Positions 1 through 11,470 of a DNA stretch of 64,000 nucleotides are shown piece by piece. The stretch's first letter is position 1. Every line of letters starts with the position of its first letter. The notes below the pieces were generated by a model that worked only from the letters and a program-made list of their open reading frames with translations, was not told the DNA's origin and ran no database searches. A program made the translations under genes and the position numbers. The stretch lies in NCBI GenBank assembly GCA_036345935.2, contig JADWOT020000001.1:18495761-18559760 (forward strand), in the 5' to 3' direction. The stretch is from Taenia hydatigena (Eukaryota > Platyhelminthes > Cestoda > Cyclophyllidea > Taeniidae).

Positions 1-365
1 ATTTTATGGCAGCAGGATATAGAATTGGCATCCCGCATCCTATTTGATTCTTGAACTCGTTTAGACTGCCTAAGCGGGCATCCCTATAACTGCTTCAGAA
101 TAACTGTCAGATATCACTTACAAAATGTTGGATCATCTTTGATTCCCAACCAAAGTGAAAGAAACAGAATCTCTTTAGCTCCGTTCATCATAATGGGAGA
201 AATCTTTTTGGCTTAGCTGCAAGAGCTTTGTGAATCGGCCATTCAAACGCCGTTATTTGAAGGTATTACGAGCGTTGTATGTATCGTCATTAGATTGCGT
301 TTGCGCGATCTTTAATTGTATTTGTTGGATAAAGTGAATGCAAGTAGGAGATAACATGCAACATC
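1..365. other. Unassigned flank
   Basis: No reading frame, repeat or regulatory signal could be supported here. It lies immediately outside the left inverted arm that begins near 366. Confidence 0.5.
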
Positions 366-3300
366 ATTTTCGACGTAGTAGTTATTCATCGACAGAAGAA
401 GGCAGAATCTCAGCCGTTTCGCATTTGTTAGTCAGTGCAGACAATCGCAGAGCTATTCTCTACTTCCCTTCCTTCGCCTTACCCTACCTCACACAGCATT
501 TTCTTTGCTAATATCTCGCAAAAGAGAATCTAGAAAAAAATTGCGGTGCTAAAAAATGTATGTGCAGTTTATTGATGTGCTGCCCTGAATTCCACAGGAA
601 GTTATTTTATTCCTTTGTTCCGCCAATTGAAATGAGGAGCACGTTTAGGTTTAAGTGGCCACACTAGAGTATCTCATTCGCCACTGTACTCGTCCCTACC
701 GGAACGGTTATCACAAAGCTTTGTCTACTCGGCTTGAGGACCTATTTATCTTCGCCCTAAATGACTATTGAAGATATTATGTCTTCCAAATGACGTAGGG
801 CAGGTGCTCTACAATTTGGCTGTGAGCATCCGAGGTATAGGACTGTGGGACATATAGCAAAAATTCACGCAACTGCTAAAGTGAAAAAGCGAAAAGGAAG
901 CAAATACACAACAATGACCCCTTCGAGGCCAACTTAAAGTTCTCCTTGACCGTCAGCATCAAAAAGACCTCCAATAATTACTGCCCAAATGAGTTCTCAG
1001 GAATCGGGAAAAGTGGAGTGTTAATCACAGAGCTTGTGTTATTTTCTAGTATTCACTTAGCATTTGTACGGTTCTATGCATTTTTCGTCACAAAAAGATT
1101 TGTTAAAAGTTTAGGTGCTTTTGACACGTCGGAGATTGGGACTCCCCCTTTGTTGCCTTCCACGACTTTGCTTCGTGTGGTAGGTAGTCTAAACACACCA
1201 TCTTAACTCACTTATTAAGGCCATTTTAGGCGCTTCAATGATGCTACCACATGACTTTTCTTTTAATTTGTGTGAAATCAAAACTATTGCCTAGATTGGT
1301 ATGTAGATTGGTTTTTCGAAATAGGTAATGCTGACAAAAGGGCAGTTACGTTGGAGGCAGTAGTGGATATTGAGGCCAGGGTGGGCTTGACGGTGTAGTG
1401 CAAAATGCGGCCTCGTTGATTGCATTTGCGGTACATGGGCAACTGTAACAAGCAATTCAAAACAAAGCATGGAGGTAAAATGAAGAGGCAAAACCTCAAG
1501 GGATGAGAAGAAGTAGGAGTAAGAGGAAGTTGTAAGACATTAACTAAAATACCATGCGGTTAGATTTGTAGGCATGCACACATACTAGGGTGGATGAATG
1601 GATGCGAAAGCGATTGAAAGAAGCAATGAAGCTGTGGATAAATCGAAGGGAGATTGTGTGAAGCAGCTACGAAGACATGGAAATGGAGATGCAAATGGAA
1701 TCTAATTGGGAAGCGACTGAGTAAACCCAATCGTCAGTTGGGCACGGTCTTGCAACTAATGTAACGGTGGACAGAATTCTCAATAGTTGTAAATAAAATA
1801 ACCGATTGTCTACCCGCTTTGTGATGTTATGTCTGCCGAGAATACTATAATAGCTAAAGTAGTGTCGCCTGCAAACGCGCTATGATGGATATCCACTGGG
1901 ATGCGAAAGTTCGTCTGCAGTATGGCTTCGGATCTCCAAACGCCCATTGCAGGATGTCGGTACCAAAACCAACTTCGACCATAAATTTGCAGGCAAAAAT
2001 CAGCCTAAAAGAATATGGAAACGTTTTGAAGACCCATATCTAAGTAGTTGAACCGCCAAATAAATGGACGATTAAAATTAGAAAGTAATGTGAAAGAAAA
2101 TGGGGTGAGGAGAGGTACATAAAATGCTAAATTGACATGTGTTTACAATGTTTATTATTTGCATACATTGAAGTGTACAGATTTTGCTACTCACTTGGCA
2201 ACGTTTCGTGCGATTGACGATGCATTTGAACTTGCACTCGACTGCCTTCTGATGAGGCCACTGGTTGTAGCATGAACAGGGCACTCACCTCCACCACCGA
2301 CGTTACTACCTCCCCCTTTAGCTTTTACTTATTTAACACAGTAGTATATGTGCAAAATAATCTGCAATTAAGTAAAGTGTGAAGAGATGTAATATAATGG
2401 GATAGGACTTGACTGTACGGACCAGCACAGATATGTGGAGAGGAGTGTAGAAGAATAAAGAGCAGTAGGAAGGACCAAAGTGAAATGCTGATGATTGAAT
2501 TGCATTAAGACGAGTCTGCAGTCTTAGGCGTTTCACTTCCAGTACCTTCCTGTGTGCTAACCCAGACCGGCGTAGCACAAACTCAGTGGGCCCCAAGCCT
2601 ATGGGCATCTACGCAAGGCTATCGCTGACGCTACCTCACTCATACTAATGACCACTTAGCTTTTAACTTCTTTTACCATCTGCATATTCTATTGATTCCC
2701 CTTTCCTTTTGCTGTCTTAGCCACTGCCCTGAAATCACTAAAATCTTCAGCTTTTTACCACTTGTCTGGTGTTACGCTAAGAATTTTATGCTTGAATCCT
2801 TCTTTTTCCATCCATCCTACTAAATTCATTAATTTTCTTTGATTTACTTAAAAAATCATTTTATTTTTGTGTCAAAAATATTTAAAAAGCTTTGGCACTG
2901 TATGCAAATCAGATATTATTCGATCATGAACAATGCGTCCTTAGTCCTAAAATGACAGAGGTGTGACATAACCCATCATTTAACGTGTCCAGTTCCACAT
3001 GCTTCTCTCACCATTAATATTAAATACGGTACTGCACTTTATTAATAAATTGATCAAACATGCATTGTCTGAATTTGCGTTGATGGTGACGTGGGCGCCT
3101 TCTCAATTCTCAAATCTGTCACAAATGACGTGAGTGATTCTCAAATAAGCCCGTATGGTATGACCAGATTCTGGTCTCATCTTGTGCTCCAGTGACTAAA
3201 ACGTCAATTCGTCATAAACCCCTCTCACGTTCTTTTACTGCACCGTCCGCTGTCTCCACGCCTTACTGAGTCGTTTGACAACCTGCTTAGGGAAGAAGGG

Positions 3301-5440
3301 TTCAGGCATAACGGTGTTCAATATATGCCATAGTAGACACACCGCCTGCGTACGAAAGTGGTCGACTTTAATAGGAGTTCTAGCTCGTCTGAAACGAGAA
3401 AAAACACGTCATTGCCGCGTAATTACGAAGTATTTTTCGAAAACAATATAAAACCAGGCGTTCCTGACGAAATGTTGACGCTACTGGGTTGGGAAAGAAG
3501 TACAGTGTGTGAGAGGCAACCAGCAATGCTACCATTAAGTGCTGTAAGTTTTTCACTCGATCAGCTGCAATGTTGTCGTAAGGCCAGTCCAATCCACCTT
3601 TCTGCTGTGGCTTCGATAACAGACTGGTTGAGTAGTCCTTTATTGCCAACATTTCATTCAGACGAATCCGCGTTGTTAAAAATTAAAAAAAATGCTGCTA
3701 CTACATTTGGAATCAATTTTTTATTAAAGGGTTGTATCTACGAAATTGGAAGCAGCAGAAGAGGCAGCACCTGCCTCTCTCTAGAACGCACTTACAAATT
3801 CCGAATTGTTTTGAAGGAAGAATAAGTTCATGATAGTAAATTACAACTGATGTACATATTCACTGCCTCAAAATACATCAGGATTACTCCCATTTTGTAA
3901 TCAATTTAAACTGTCGTTGTTCATGGCATCTAAGTGCACCTACCGATGTAATTCGCTTCGAAGTGACGCGACAGTTAATGATGGTATCTGAGTAGTTGGC
4001 TTCCCGTTCTCGTCGAAAAGCTGTACTTACTTATCAACATTCGAGCTGCTGATGAGGCCAGCATGCGTAAAACTATTTGATTTCAAATTCAACGGCGCAT
4101 GAGATGAGGTAATGTTTGCCACCCTTTCAGAGTTTACTCAGCCCATTCGGTCAAATTACTTGCGTAATGGACTCAAAGACTATTAGTAGTTCCACTACGC
4201 AGGAATCTGACTGAATTAACCAGAGAGCACTGTGTCAGAAACCTTAAAGAAGGCCATTTGTGACGCGAGTGGTGTGACGACTGGTTAGCGCCTTAAATCA
4301 GACCGTGGGTGGTAAAAGTCGCACGAGTTGGACAGATAAATTCCAATTGTTGATCACGAGCTGAAAGATGATGGAAGTAAGGCTGTGCAATCCAGTAATA
4401 TGTTTAGTAACTCTTTTGCTTTATTTACTGGCAGAAGTGCTTGCAGTGTAAACTGACTTTCACGATCATATCGCTCATTATGTCACCAACAACGCTCTAC
4501 TTGTTACCCATACGATTCACACCTATAAGAAACAACGCGCTTCATCTTTACGTTCCCATATCTGCCCGGAGTTTAATGCACTAAAAAATAAAGTAGCTGT
4601 CATGAATTTCTTGTTAAACGTGATACAAATGCGCACCAGACCAATCTACATGATGCTGCTGGCGAGTGTACTCGCAATACTTATCCGCTAAGGAAAGTAC
4701 CAGCTGCATTGACTAGTCACAATGAGGTGTGCTCGCACAAATCAACGGCAGCCTAAATTAACTGTGTTAAAGACGTTCATGCAATAAAAAACAATTAGTG
4801 GGAAAATTGCAGCACTTATTTGGACAAATGGCTACTAAAAGAAAGTGATTCGATTCGAAGACGCAACTTTTGGTCGTTTAATAAGCTTTATTCCGAGAGT
4901 GTTTGTTAATAGTCCAATGACATTATGACTACAGCTTCATTTTAGTGTTAGCAGTCAGTTTGGCAGAAATCCCATTCATTGTATGCCACATTTAAGCTTC
5001 TGATCTTCGGTTAATATAATTATGAAAAGGAAGTATGGGATGATGTCTCAGTTTCTGCCTTGGAGCCCACCTCCTCCTCTTCGCTTGCCTCCAAATCATG
5101 CAACAATCAGCGTTGTGTTGACAGCAATTGGTCCAAATAAATGCGGAAATTGTGACAACTATTCAATCAACATTTGACGCAGCATCTATGTGGGTTGACT
5201 AAATTAATAGATGCGGTTCATATTTCTACTATGGACAAATTGTGAGGGAGAACGAAAAGTTGTGCAAATGATTTGTAATAACAAGTTGTCAACTATAATG
5301 TTAATTATCTCAAGAACAGCTTGAGCTACCATGTCTCGCTAGCTGTCACTGACACCTGATGTGAACACTTGAGGCCGTCGAATCAACATCAGAGCAATGA
5401 CTACTTCCCTTGTAGGCATGAGCAACCATTGAGTCTGTAC
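366..5440 (+). repeat. Left arm of a large diverged inverted repeat
   Basis: Read on the plus strand, successive landmarks match the minus strand of 19.5-23.82 kb in the right order. About 380-1,250 matches 23,810-22,930. About 1,560-1,740 matches 22,600-22,380. About 1,830-2,070 matches 22,335-22,100. About 3,470-3,660 matches 21,500-21,400. About 4,210-4,270 matches 20,700-20,630. About 5,330-5,440 matches 19,600-19,500. The arm is about 0.7 kb longer than its partner, mostly through extra DNA at about 2.1-3.3 kb, which contains a short segment (about 2,340-2,430) related to 13,380-13,440. By-eye similarity is moderate, so the arms are old. No intact gene was recognised. Confidence 0.65.
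3358..3825 (+). pseudogene. Longest surviving frame of a multi-copy repeat (155 codons)
   Basis: The frame opens with GTG and runs 155 codons; an internal ATG occurs at about 3,472. It is not a recognised protein. The same reading frame can be followed in degraded form on the minus strand of the tandem units at about 16,210-15,920, 21,580-21,400, 18,790-18,540 and 13,020-12,870. Shared words include a Lys-Pro-Gly/Asp-Val/Ala stretch followed by Met-Leu-x-x-Leu-x-Trp-Glu, and further on Glu-Arg-Gln-Pro-Ala. Keeping one frame across copies that differ in sequence suggests descent from a protein-coding sequence, probably a mobile element or a duplicated gene exon. The other copies are interrupted by stops. 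The true start and function are unknown. Confidence 0.35.
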
Positions 5441-5992
5441 CGCCCAATGGTTTAAGGCAAAAGGATGAACTCTCGATCGAATGATGGAAAAGGGCTAAGG
5501 CCAAATCCCTGAGTGCCTTATTATAGCAGACTGCTAGTGGATTAGCGGGAGGCTGGATTACCCTTAAGCTCTCAAGTAAAATAACTCAAGATAGACTGTG
5601 GAAATGGAAACCAGCTTATGTGAAAGTGGTTCACAGTATATGTGGAGGACGTCGCTGGATAGAGTTCTGGTTCATTGATTTGCGAGGACGGCAAAAACCT
5701 AAAATTTAAATGCTGCCGGTCAAAGATACTTGCACTCTTAGATTTGCTATAATAGGATTCCATTTGCATTTCTAGTGTATAATCGCAAAGGTGAAGGCAA
5801 GTTGGGGCATCATATACCGCGATAAGAGACGCAGCACTAAGGCTCTTTACAGCAATTCCTGTTAATCCATATTATAGCATTACAACGCTGAATTGCACGC
5901 AGACAATTAACAAACTCTTGAAATTACAGAATATTGAAAGGAGACAATATTACCGAGTTTCAATATATTTGGCATGATAAATTATAGCTAGC
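5441..5992. other. Unassigned spacer
   Basis: AT-rich sequence between the left arm and the coding-like segment that begins at 5,996. No convincing gene or repeat was seen. Confidence 0.4.
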
Positions 5993-5995
5993 TGA

Positions 5996-6292
5996 CCTGC
6001 CATTTTGCTCGTTTCACTCTCTTGTGCCACGAGCCCATCTATTTTATTTCAAATGATAAGGAAAAGCATCGATTCTTTAGCAGGGACCACTGAACTCGAG
6101 AACTTGTTACAAATTGTTGCAAGACTTCTCCTTCAACAGCTGCGATCGTTATATACGGTAACAGCAACAAAACAGGAGTCAACGGTTGTGGCTGTGCTTA
6201 AATTTCTGCTCTATTCAATGGAAAAATTAGTCGTTCAAGTTCTGGAAGAGACCAACCGAAAAGAGGTGTTGAACTCGGTCTTGGTACCCTGA
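5996..6292 (+). CDS. Coding-like fragment, helical, product unknown
   Basis: This frame stays open from a TGA at 5,993 to a TGA at 6,290-6,292. No upstream ATG or strong splice acceptor fixes its beginning. The translation looks like folded protein: leucine-, glutamate- and valine-rich stretches with heptad-like spacing and charged C-terminal residues (around Leu-Glu-Glu-Thr-Asn-Arg-Lys-Glu-Val). No catalytic motif, signal peptide or membrane segment is seen, and no family was recognised. It could be an exon of a helical-repeat protein or part of an element lying just before the arm-related repeat at 6.4 kb. A chance open frame cannot be excluded. Confidence 0.25.
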   Translation, partial: PAILLVSLSCATSPSILFQMIRKSIDSLAGTTELENLLQIVARLLLQQLRSLYTVTATKQESTVVAVLKFLLYSMEKLVVQVLEETNRKEVLNSVLVP

Positions 6293-6404
6293 CCGTTACA
6301 TTGCCTACAAGCATTATGAATGCTGTCAGTAGAACCACTCCAATGTTGGTAGATTGACATTTTCCTCGGAACCACAGACGAACAACACTTTGAAGATGCT
6401 TGTA

Positions 6405-7285
6405 TAGATGTGTGCAGTTTACCAATGTCAATCTCGATATCGCCGCATTTGCTGTCAGCGCTGCCTTGAATTCCATATGGCGGAATCTTATGTCCTTACT
6501 CACCAACCGGAGGGAGGTTCACGCTGAAACTTCAGTAGTCACTTTGAAGCATGCCTAGCAGAGCTCACTGGAGCGCGCTAACCACACTCGCTAATATCCT
6601 GGTTCCAGGATAGATTTGTCCATTTGGCCTAAGAACTCAATCATCCTTACGTTAACTTGGATAATGGGGATATTATTAATGTCTTCTGCATGATGCGAGT
6701 CAGATGTTCCACAATTTGCCCACGCTAATCTGAATCATAGGACTGTGTGCCGCATAGTAGGGCTCCGTATCATTACTAGTTATGCGGGCAAAAATAAAGC
6801 ATGTGCGGTACAGTGAACCGTTTGAAGTGAACTTGAACACTTCCTTAACTGCCAGCGTCAACAAGACCCTTAATATTTGTTACCACAAATAAAGCTCTGA
6901 AGTCGGAATAAGTGGTTAATAAGACCACTCGTCAGATCAGGGAGTTGGCCACATCTCATGTGCCAATCCGGGTATTCGCTTGAACTTTGTCCGGTTTTGC
7001 ATACTTTGATGCAAGAAAATTTTTGAGGATTTCGAGTGCCGTTGATGGGTTGAAGATTATGACTACCTGATGGACGTGTTCCAAAACTTTGCCTCGTGTG
7101 CTTGGTAAGCTAAAACATACCGTCTCAACTTATCTGCTACTGCTCTCTGACGCAATGCGGTGGTCATAAGCTAGTAGTCTTATTGACTGCAGTCCTCGAC
7201 TTCCACTGCACTAATGAGTTGCGTCTCTGACCTTAGGATTGCCTCTACTGGCATTCATTCTAAAAGTCTAGTGTGTTGACAAACA
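6405..7285 (+). repeat. Third partial copy of the inverted-arm sequence
   Basis: Landmarks at about 6,410-6,480, 6,690-6,770, 6,840-6,900 and 7,080-7,160 match the left arm at about 560-600, 790-870, 940-990 and 1,165-1,230. The corresponding part of the right arm is about 23.5-22.9 kb on the minus strand. It carries many substitutions and small indels, so it is an old dispersed copy. No coding potential survives. Confidence 0.5.
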
Positions 7286-9090
7286 TCAGCACACCATTTT
7301 GACCATCAATCAACTCATTAAGTGGTCGCAGCGTATAATCTGACCATATTTTACAAACTTAGGATCTTTTAACGAAATGTTGCTCTGGTTTTTGGTAATG
7401 CCAAGGCCAAGGATGCGGATAGGAAGCCAGCTAAAAAGCCATAATTTTTGAATAGTTTTCTTTGCCGGATTAGAAAAGAGAATCAAGCGCTACCTACTTT
7501 TAAAGTGTTGCAAAATTCAAAAGTTTTGCTTTCGGGAGATCTAAAATGTTGCCTTGCTATTCTCTTCTTTGATTGCCTCTTGCCCTACACTTAAAGCCTA
7601 TTCTTCTGTGTACATCTGCAGGCCTATTCAACACTCCTTACACAGCCACAGCATCTTTCAAAAGGAAATGCTACATTTTATCTACGCACTTTCTATTTTC
7701 TTGTATTAATTGAGTGTTGGGGCGTAAATGGTAGCCATTTTCTTGTCAAAATCAAGTTCATTCCAAATTCTTATGCAACCCACCAAAAGCTCTTGTGTGT
7801 TTATTTGCAAATAAAAAGAGACCGTCTCCTAACTCTGAATAAGTGACAGGTAAAGCATCAAATTTTTTTTGAGTTTCCTGGTTTTCACAGATCCAATTGG
7901 TTCTACACACCCTAATTGCCTTCATATTATGGAAGAAAAATATCTGTTACTCACTTTGAGGAGTTAGATGCCTGGCTACTTCACTAGGTGGAGGACTCTA
8001 TGCTCTACTCCATCTGGCGAAATTACACCACGCATAAATGCTCATGCCTTATTCCCACGCCACCGCATAAAGCCGTATAAGAGGCAAACAGCTTTTCATG
8101 GCTTTGACATCATCCTCTCAGCAACTCAACACGTTGTTGTTTTATTTTATGCCATGAAGACTGATGAAAAATTTCTGCGCCTTCTGCAAGCGTGATCTTG
8201 GTACTTTTTGGCAAAAAGGTCTTTTGAGTAAAACATCTACTAGAAATTATCAAAATGTACTTTTCTCCCATTTAGCTCTTCACGAACATCTGCTTTGAAG
8301 TAGAGTACCTTCGTCTCTCCTTTCTAGCATACCTCGACCATCTTCACTTAGGCTTTATACCAACATCGACGATAGATGGTCTGGAGTAGGGGTTAGCAGC
8401 TGCACACTCGAAGGTGAGTTGAGTAAGCAACGGGTTGCTAAGAATGCTGCACACGAAGTCCCCTACAGATGCCATCTACCACCTACAGAAGATTAACTAA
8501 TGGAGTTGTAAGAAAGTCAGGAGATGCAGATCAATCCAAACCAAACAATGAATGCACTTAAAAGAGGCATAGACACGAAGGCTAACACAAATGCAAGCTT
8601 GGTAATCCTAGTTAGTAGTTTGAGGACAACCACTTTAGTAGCCATCATTGGAGTTGACATCTCCCCTGAAGCCAGGTCATTGCGAAGTCTATTTTTTGCT
8701 TTCACTCTAATTGAGAAATGTATTCGGTTTTATGCACGTTTAAGTGGTCATAATTCGTCTCATTTGCCGCAGAGCGATGGTCATCGAATCCTCTAAATAG
8801 CCAAACTTGCTTTTAGACTGTAGGCAAGTCAACTGGTGTAATGACAGTCTGTATTACCATTCCCAGTGTTTGTCATTGCGCCCGCTCCAAGGATATTTCC
8901 AACTCAAGATGATGGAGAGATAAAACAAAATAATTTTAGGCTTTATTGGCACACCTCCTCGTACTATCCTTATCGTACGATCTGCAAAGCTGCCGGCATG
9001 GAAAAAAGACACAAAAGTCACATTTTATTGGTAGTGAGTGCAATGGACATTGGCAAAAAGAGACAAACTTGGCAAAGGGAACATGGCTCC
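7286..9090. other. Unassigned region
   Basis: Short open frames occur on both strands (for example 8,524-8,796 plus and 8,866-9,096 plus), but none shows a recognised domain or convincing splice borders. Treated as non-genic. Confidence 0.4.
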
Positions 9091-9094
9091 TCTT

Positions 9095-9700
9095 AAGCCG
9101 TGTAGATCTCCTAGTAAATCTGTGATTTTTTCACAGATGGTGTGTCCACTCTAACGCATGTATAACAGTGTAAGACCTGGGCCATTCGTCCCCCAGACAG
9201 GTTATTATGCAGCCCAGTAGAGCACAGAGGCAGCGGACGGTGAAGTAAAAGAGCGTTCAAACGGTCTATACCAAATTGACATTTTTGGCACTGTAGCACC
9301 AAATGAGACCAGAAACTGCTCATGTGATACGAGACTTATTAAGGAACCACTTAGGTCATTTGTGACACATTTGGAAATAAGGAAAGTGTTCATGGCGCCA
9401 TCAAAGGTAATTCGGACGATACACGTTTGACAAATTCCCCAACAAAGTGCAGTCTAAGCAGGTTATTAAACGACTCAGTAAGGCGTGGAGGCAGCGGACA
9501 GAGAAGTAGAAGAACGCAAGAATGGGTGATAACGAATTAGTATTTTAGGCACTGTAGCACCAAATGAGACCAGAAACTGCTTAAACAGTGCATGCTTGAT
9601 GCATTTCCTGACAGAGTGCAATAATGTATTGAATATCATTGGCGAGAAAAGTGTGTGGGACTGAACGGGTTAACTGGACGGTATTGGCACAGCTCTGTCA
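9095..9700. repeat. Copy of the repeat that ends the tandem units
   Basis: About 9,095-9,700 resembles 16,140-16,580 and 21,590-22,020, the right ends of tandem units A and B. It also contains an internal second partial copy: a stretch ending in the same 'gagaccagaaactgct' word appears at about 9,303 and again at about 9,566. The last bases (a 'tattggcacagc' word near 9,690) match the join between units A and B at 16,576-16,587. This suggests that an earlier unit of the same array once ended here. Confidence 0.55.
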
Positions 9701-10887
9701 CTTTAAGACTGAGGCCGCGTTATTCATGATCAAATAATACCCGATTCGGAACTGCATGTTGCATATAGTGCTAAAAGTCTTAAAATATTTCTGGCACGAA
9801 ATTTTGGTAATGTTTTGGACACAACGAGAAAAACTAGTAAATTTGGCGGGATGAACAGAAAACAAGTGATCTAGTCAAAAAAATTCTTAGTGAAACACCA
9901 GACTAGTGTAAAAAGCTGGAACTTGAGTAATTTGTGGGGAGTAGCTGAAATAGCATGTAAAGCAAGGGAGGCAGTAGAATGCTAGTTGGTTAAGAAATTT
10001 GAGAGTTGATTGGTTACAACCAATCGGAGAACCGACGCCTGCGACATTGATGGAGGAGAAAGGCAAGTTTGTGAGATTATCCCTCTGCTTAACGCGGTAT
10101 TTTTACTCTAAGGGTGTTATAGACATATTAATTGTTGTTGTTGTTGTTGGTGCACATGCACGTTCAGCCAGCGGTTAGCGAAGGAGGACCGATGTCCCCA
10201 GGAGGCACTTCCGAATCTGTTTCGTCTTGCGGAAGATGTACCATAACCATCTTCCGCATTAGCAGGACCATACTGACCCAAAAGTGAAGATGCCACAAAC
10301 CATCAATAGTTTGATATTGTAGACATTGTGAAAAGTGTCAAGAAAAGCAGTTCAGTGTGGATATCGGAACAAATGCTTATCAAACGCTTTTCCATGAAAC
10401 AAGTGGAGCCGGTCGCAAGCAAGTCTTTCCCATTCTAATTTAATAAAACGATACAAACCACGAACATTCGTGCTACCATGACCCTGGTAACCCACCTGAC
10501 TGCGCCCGAATTCCATGCAATCATTTTGCACGTCCCCAACCTACTAATGTAGAACACAGCCTTGTAGTACATCATCCAGCGGGTATTAGCCTTTTGTGCT
10601 ACCACCGCGAACCAAAAGCAGTGGAAGCGCTTGATCTGGCACAAATCTTATTTCATTCCTTCTCTTAGCGCTGAGCCTCATGGCCATCCTCACATTAGTC
10701 ATTGTATCTCCCATTCCCCTTCTTCGACCTCCCCTGCCTACATCTAGCTATGACCACAGCCGATACCGACACTAGCACTTCGAGATCGCCCAGACAATGA
10801 GAATGAGGACTAGACATAGTGAGAAAGCGGCAGTAACTGCGCATATTTTTGTCCACAGCAATAAAAAATGAATGTGGTAGTGGTGGT
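9701..10887. other. Unassigned region upstream of the H2B locus
   Basis: No gene was recognised. It contains one short GTT microsatellite, listed separately. The minus-strand frame at 10,435-10,644 has no recognisable domain. Confidence 0.4.
10132..10149 (+). repeat. (TTG)6 microsatellite
   Basis: Six consecutive TTG triplets, read directly. Confidence 0.9.
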
Positions 10888-10903
10888 GGCCCTCAACAGG
10901 GTC
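10888..10903 (-). terminator. Candidate histone mRNA 3' stem-loop
   Basis: On the minus strand this 16-base element reads as a six-base stem, a four-base loop and a six-base stem, 55 bases after the H2B stop codon, which is the usual distance. It follows the histone stem-loop plan, with five of six stem pairs intact and one A-C mismatch. The loop is GTTG rather than the common TTTC. No clear purine-rich downstream element was seen. The call rests on position and shape. Confidence 0.55.
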
Positions 10904-10958
10904 GTGGAGTGGAGTGCAACTAGTCGGCGGCACCAGCAGCACTCTACATCCAACTCAT

Positions 10959-11327
10959 CTACTTTGAGCTGGTGTACTTGGTCACGGCCTTCGTGCCCTC
11001 CGACACCGCATGCTTCGCCAACTCACCAGGCAGCAGCAGACGCACAGCAGTCTGAATCTCTCTGCTCGTGATTGTCGACTTCTTGTTGTAGCGCGCCAAC
11101 CGGCTCGACTCAGCAGCGATTCGCTCGAAGATGTCGTTCATAAAGGAGTTCATGATGGACATTGCCTTCGACGAGATGCCCATGTTCTCACGCACCTGGC
11201 GCAACACCTTGTAGATGTAGATGGCGAAGGTCTCCTTCCTCCGTCTCTTCTTTGCCTTGTCCGTCCTCGGCACCTTCGCCTTCAACGCTTTCCTTGCAGA
11301 TTTGCCCGACACTACTTTAGGAGCCAT
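10959..11327 (-). CDS. H2B: Histone H2B (divergent variant)
   Basis: This encodes a 122-residue core histone H2B, the usual family length. H2B pairs with H2A in the nucleosome. The Met-Ala-Pro-Lys start at 11,327 is chosen by homology. An in-frame extension upstream to 11,450 runs through the TATA box and is not expected to be translated. Residues 1-30 form a short basic tail. The histone fold follows, and the C-terminal half, including the [10 protein letters not shown] stretch and the Lys-Tyr-Thr-Ser-Ser-Lys end, is near-canonical. Oddities are Val-Arg-Glu-Asn-Met where animals usually have Val-His-Pro-Asp-Thr after helix 1, plus Met for Val and Arg for His later. There is no intron. A TATA box lies 73 bases upstream and a candidate 3' stem-loop 55 bases downstream. 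It looks functional. The substitutions could mark a specialised variant or relaxed constraint. Confidence 0.93.
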   Translation of the reverse strand: MAPKVVSGKSARKALKAKVPRTDKAKKRRRKETFAIYIYKVLRQVRENMGISSKAMSIMNSFMNDIFERIAAESSRLARYNKKSTITSREIQTAVRLLLPGELAKHAVSEGTKAVTKYTSSK

Positions 11328-11399
11328 GACAACTTCCTCCGCTCTTAATAGTCGGTGAAGCTCAGCAAAATTCACTTCGAGACTGCCATCACCACATTT

Positions 11400-11406
11400 T
11401 TTTATA
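11400..11406 (-). promoter_or_regulatory. H2B TATA box
   Basis: TATAAAA on the minus strand, 73 bases upstream of the H2B start codon, typical spacing for a replication-dependent histone gene. A CCAAT motif (plus-strand 11,466-11,470, so ATTGG relative to the gene) lies about 60 bases further upstream. Confidence 0.7.
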
Positions 11407-11470
11407 GACATATCTTCTATCACTATCACTGACAAAGCTTGAGTTGTCAATGGCTTACATGTCAGCCAAT

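Noticed and set aside
11328..11450. N-terminal extension of H2B to an upstream in-frame ATG
   Set aside because: It would run through the TATA box; H2B homology and normal length fix the start at 11,327.
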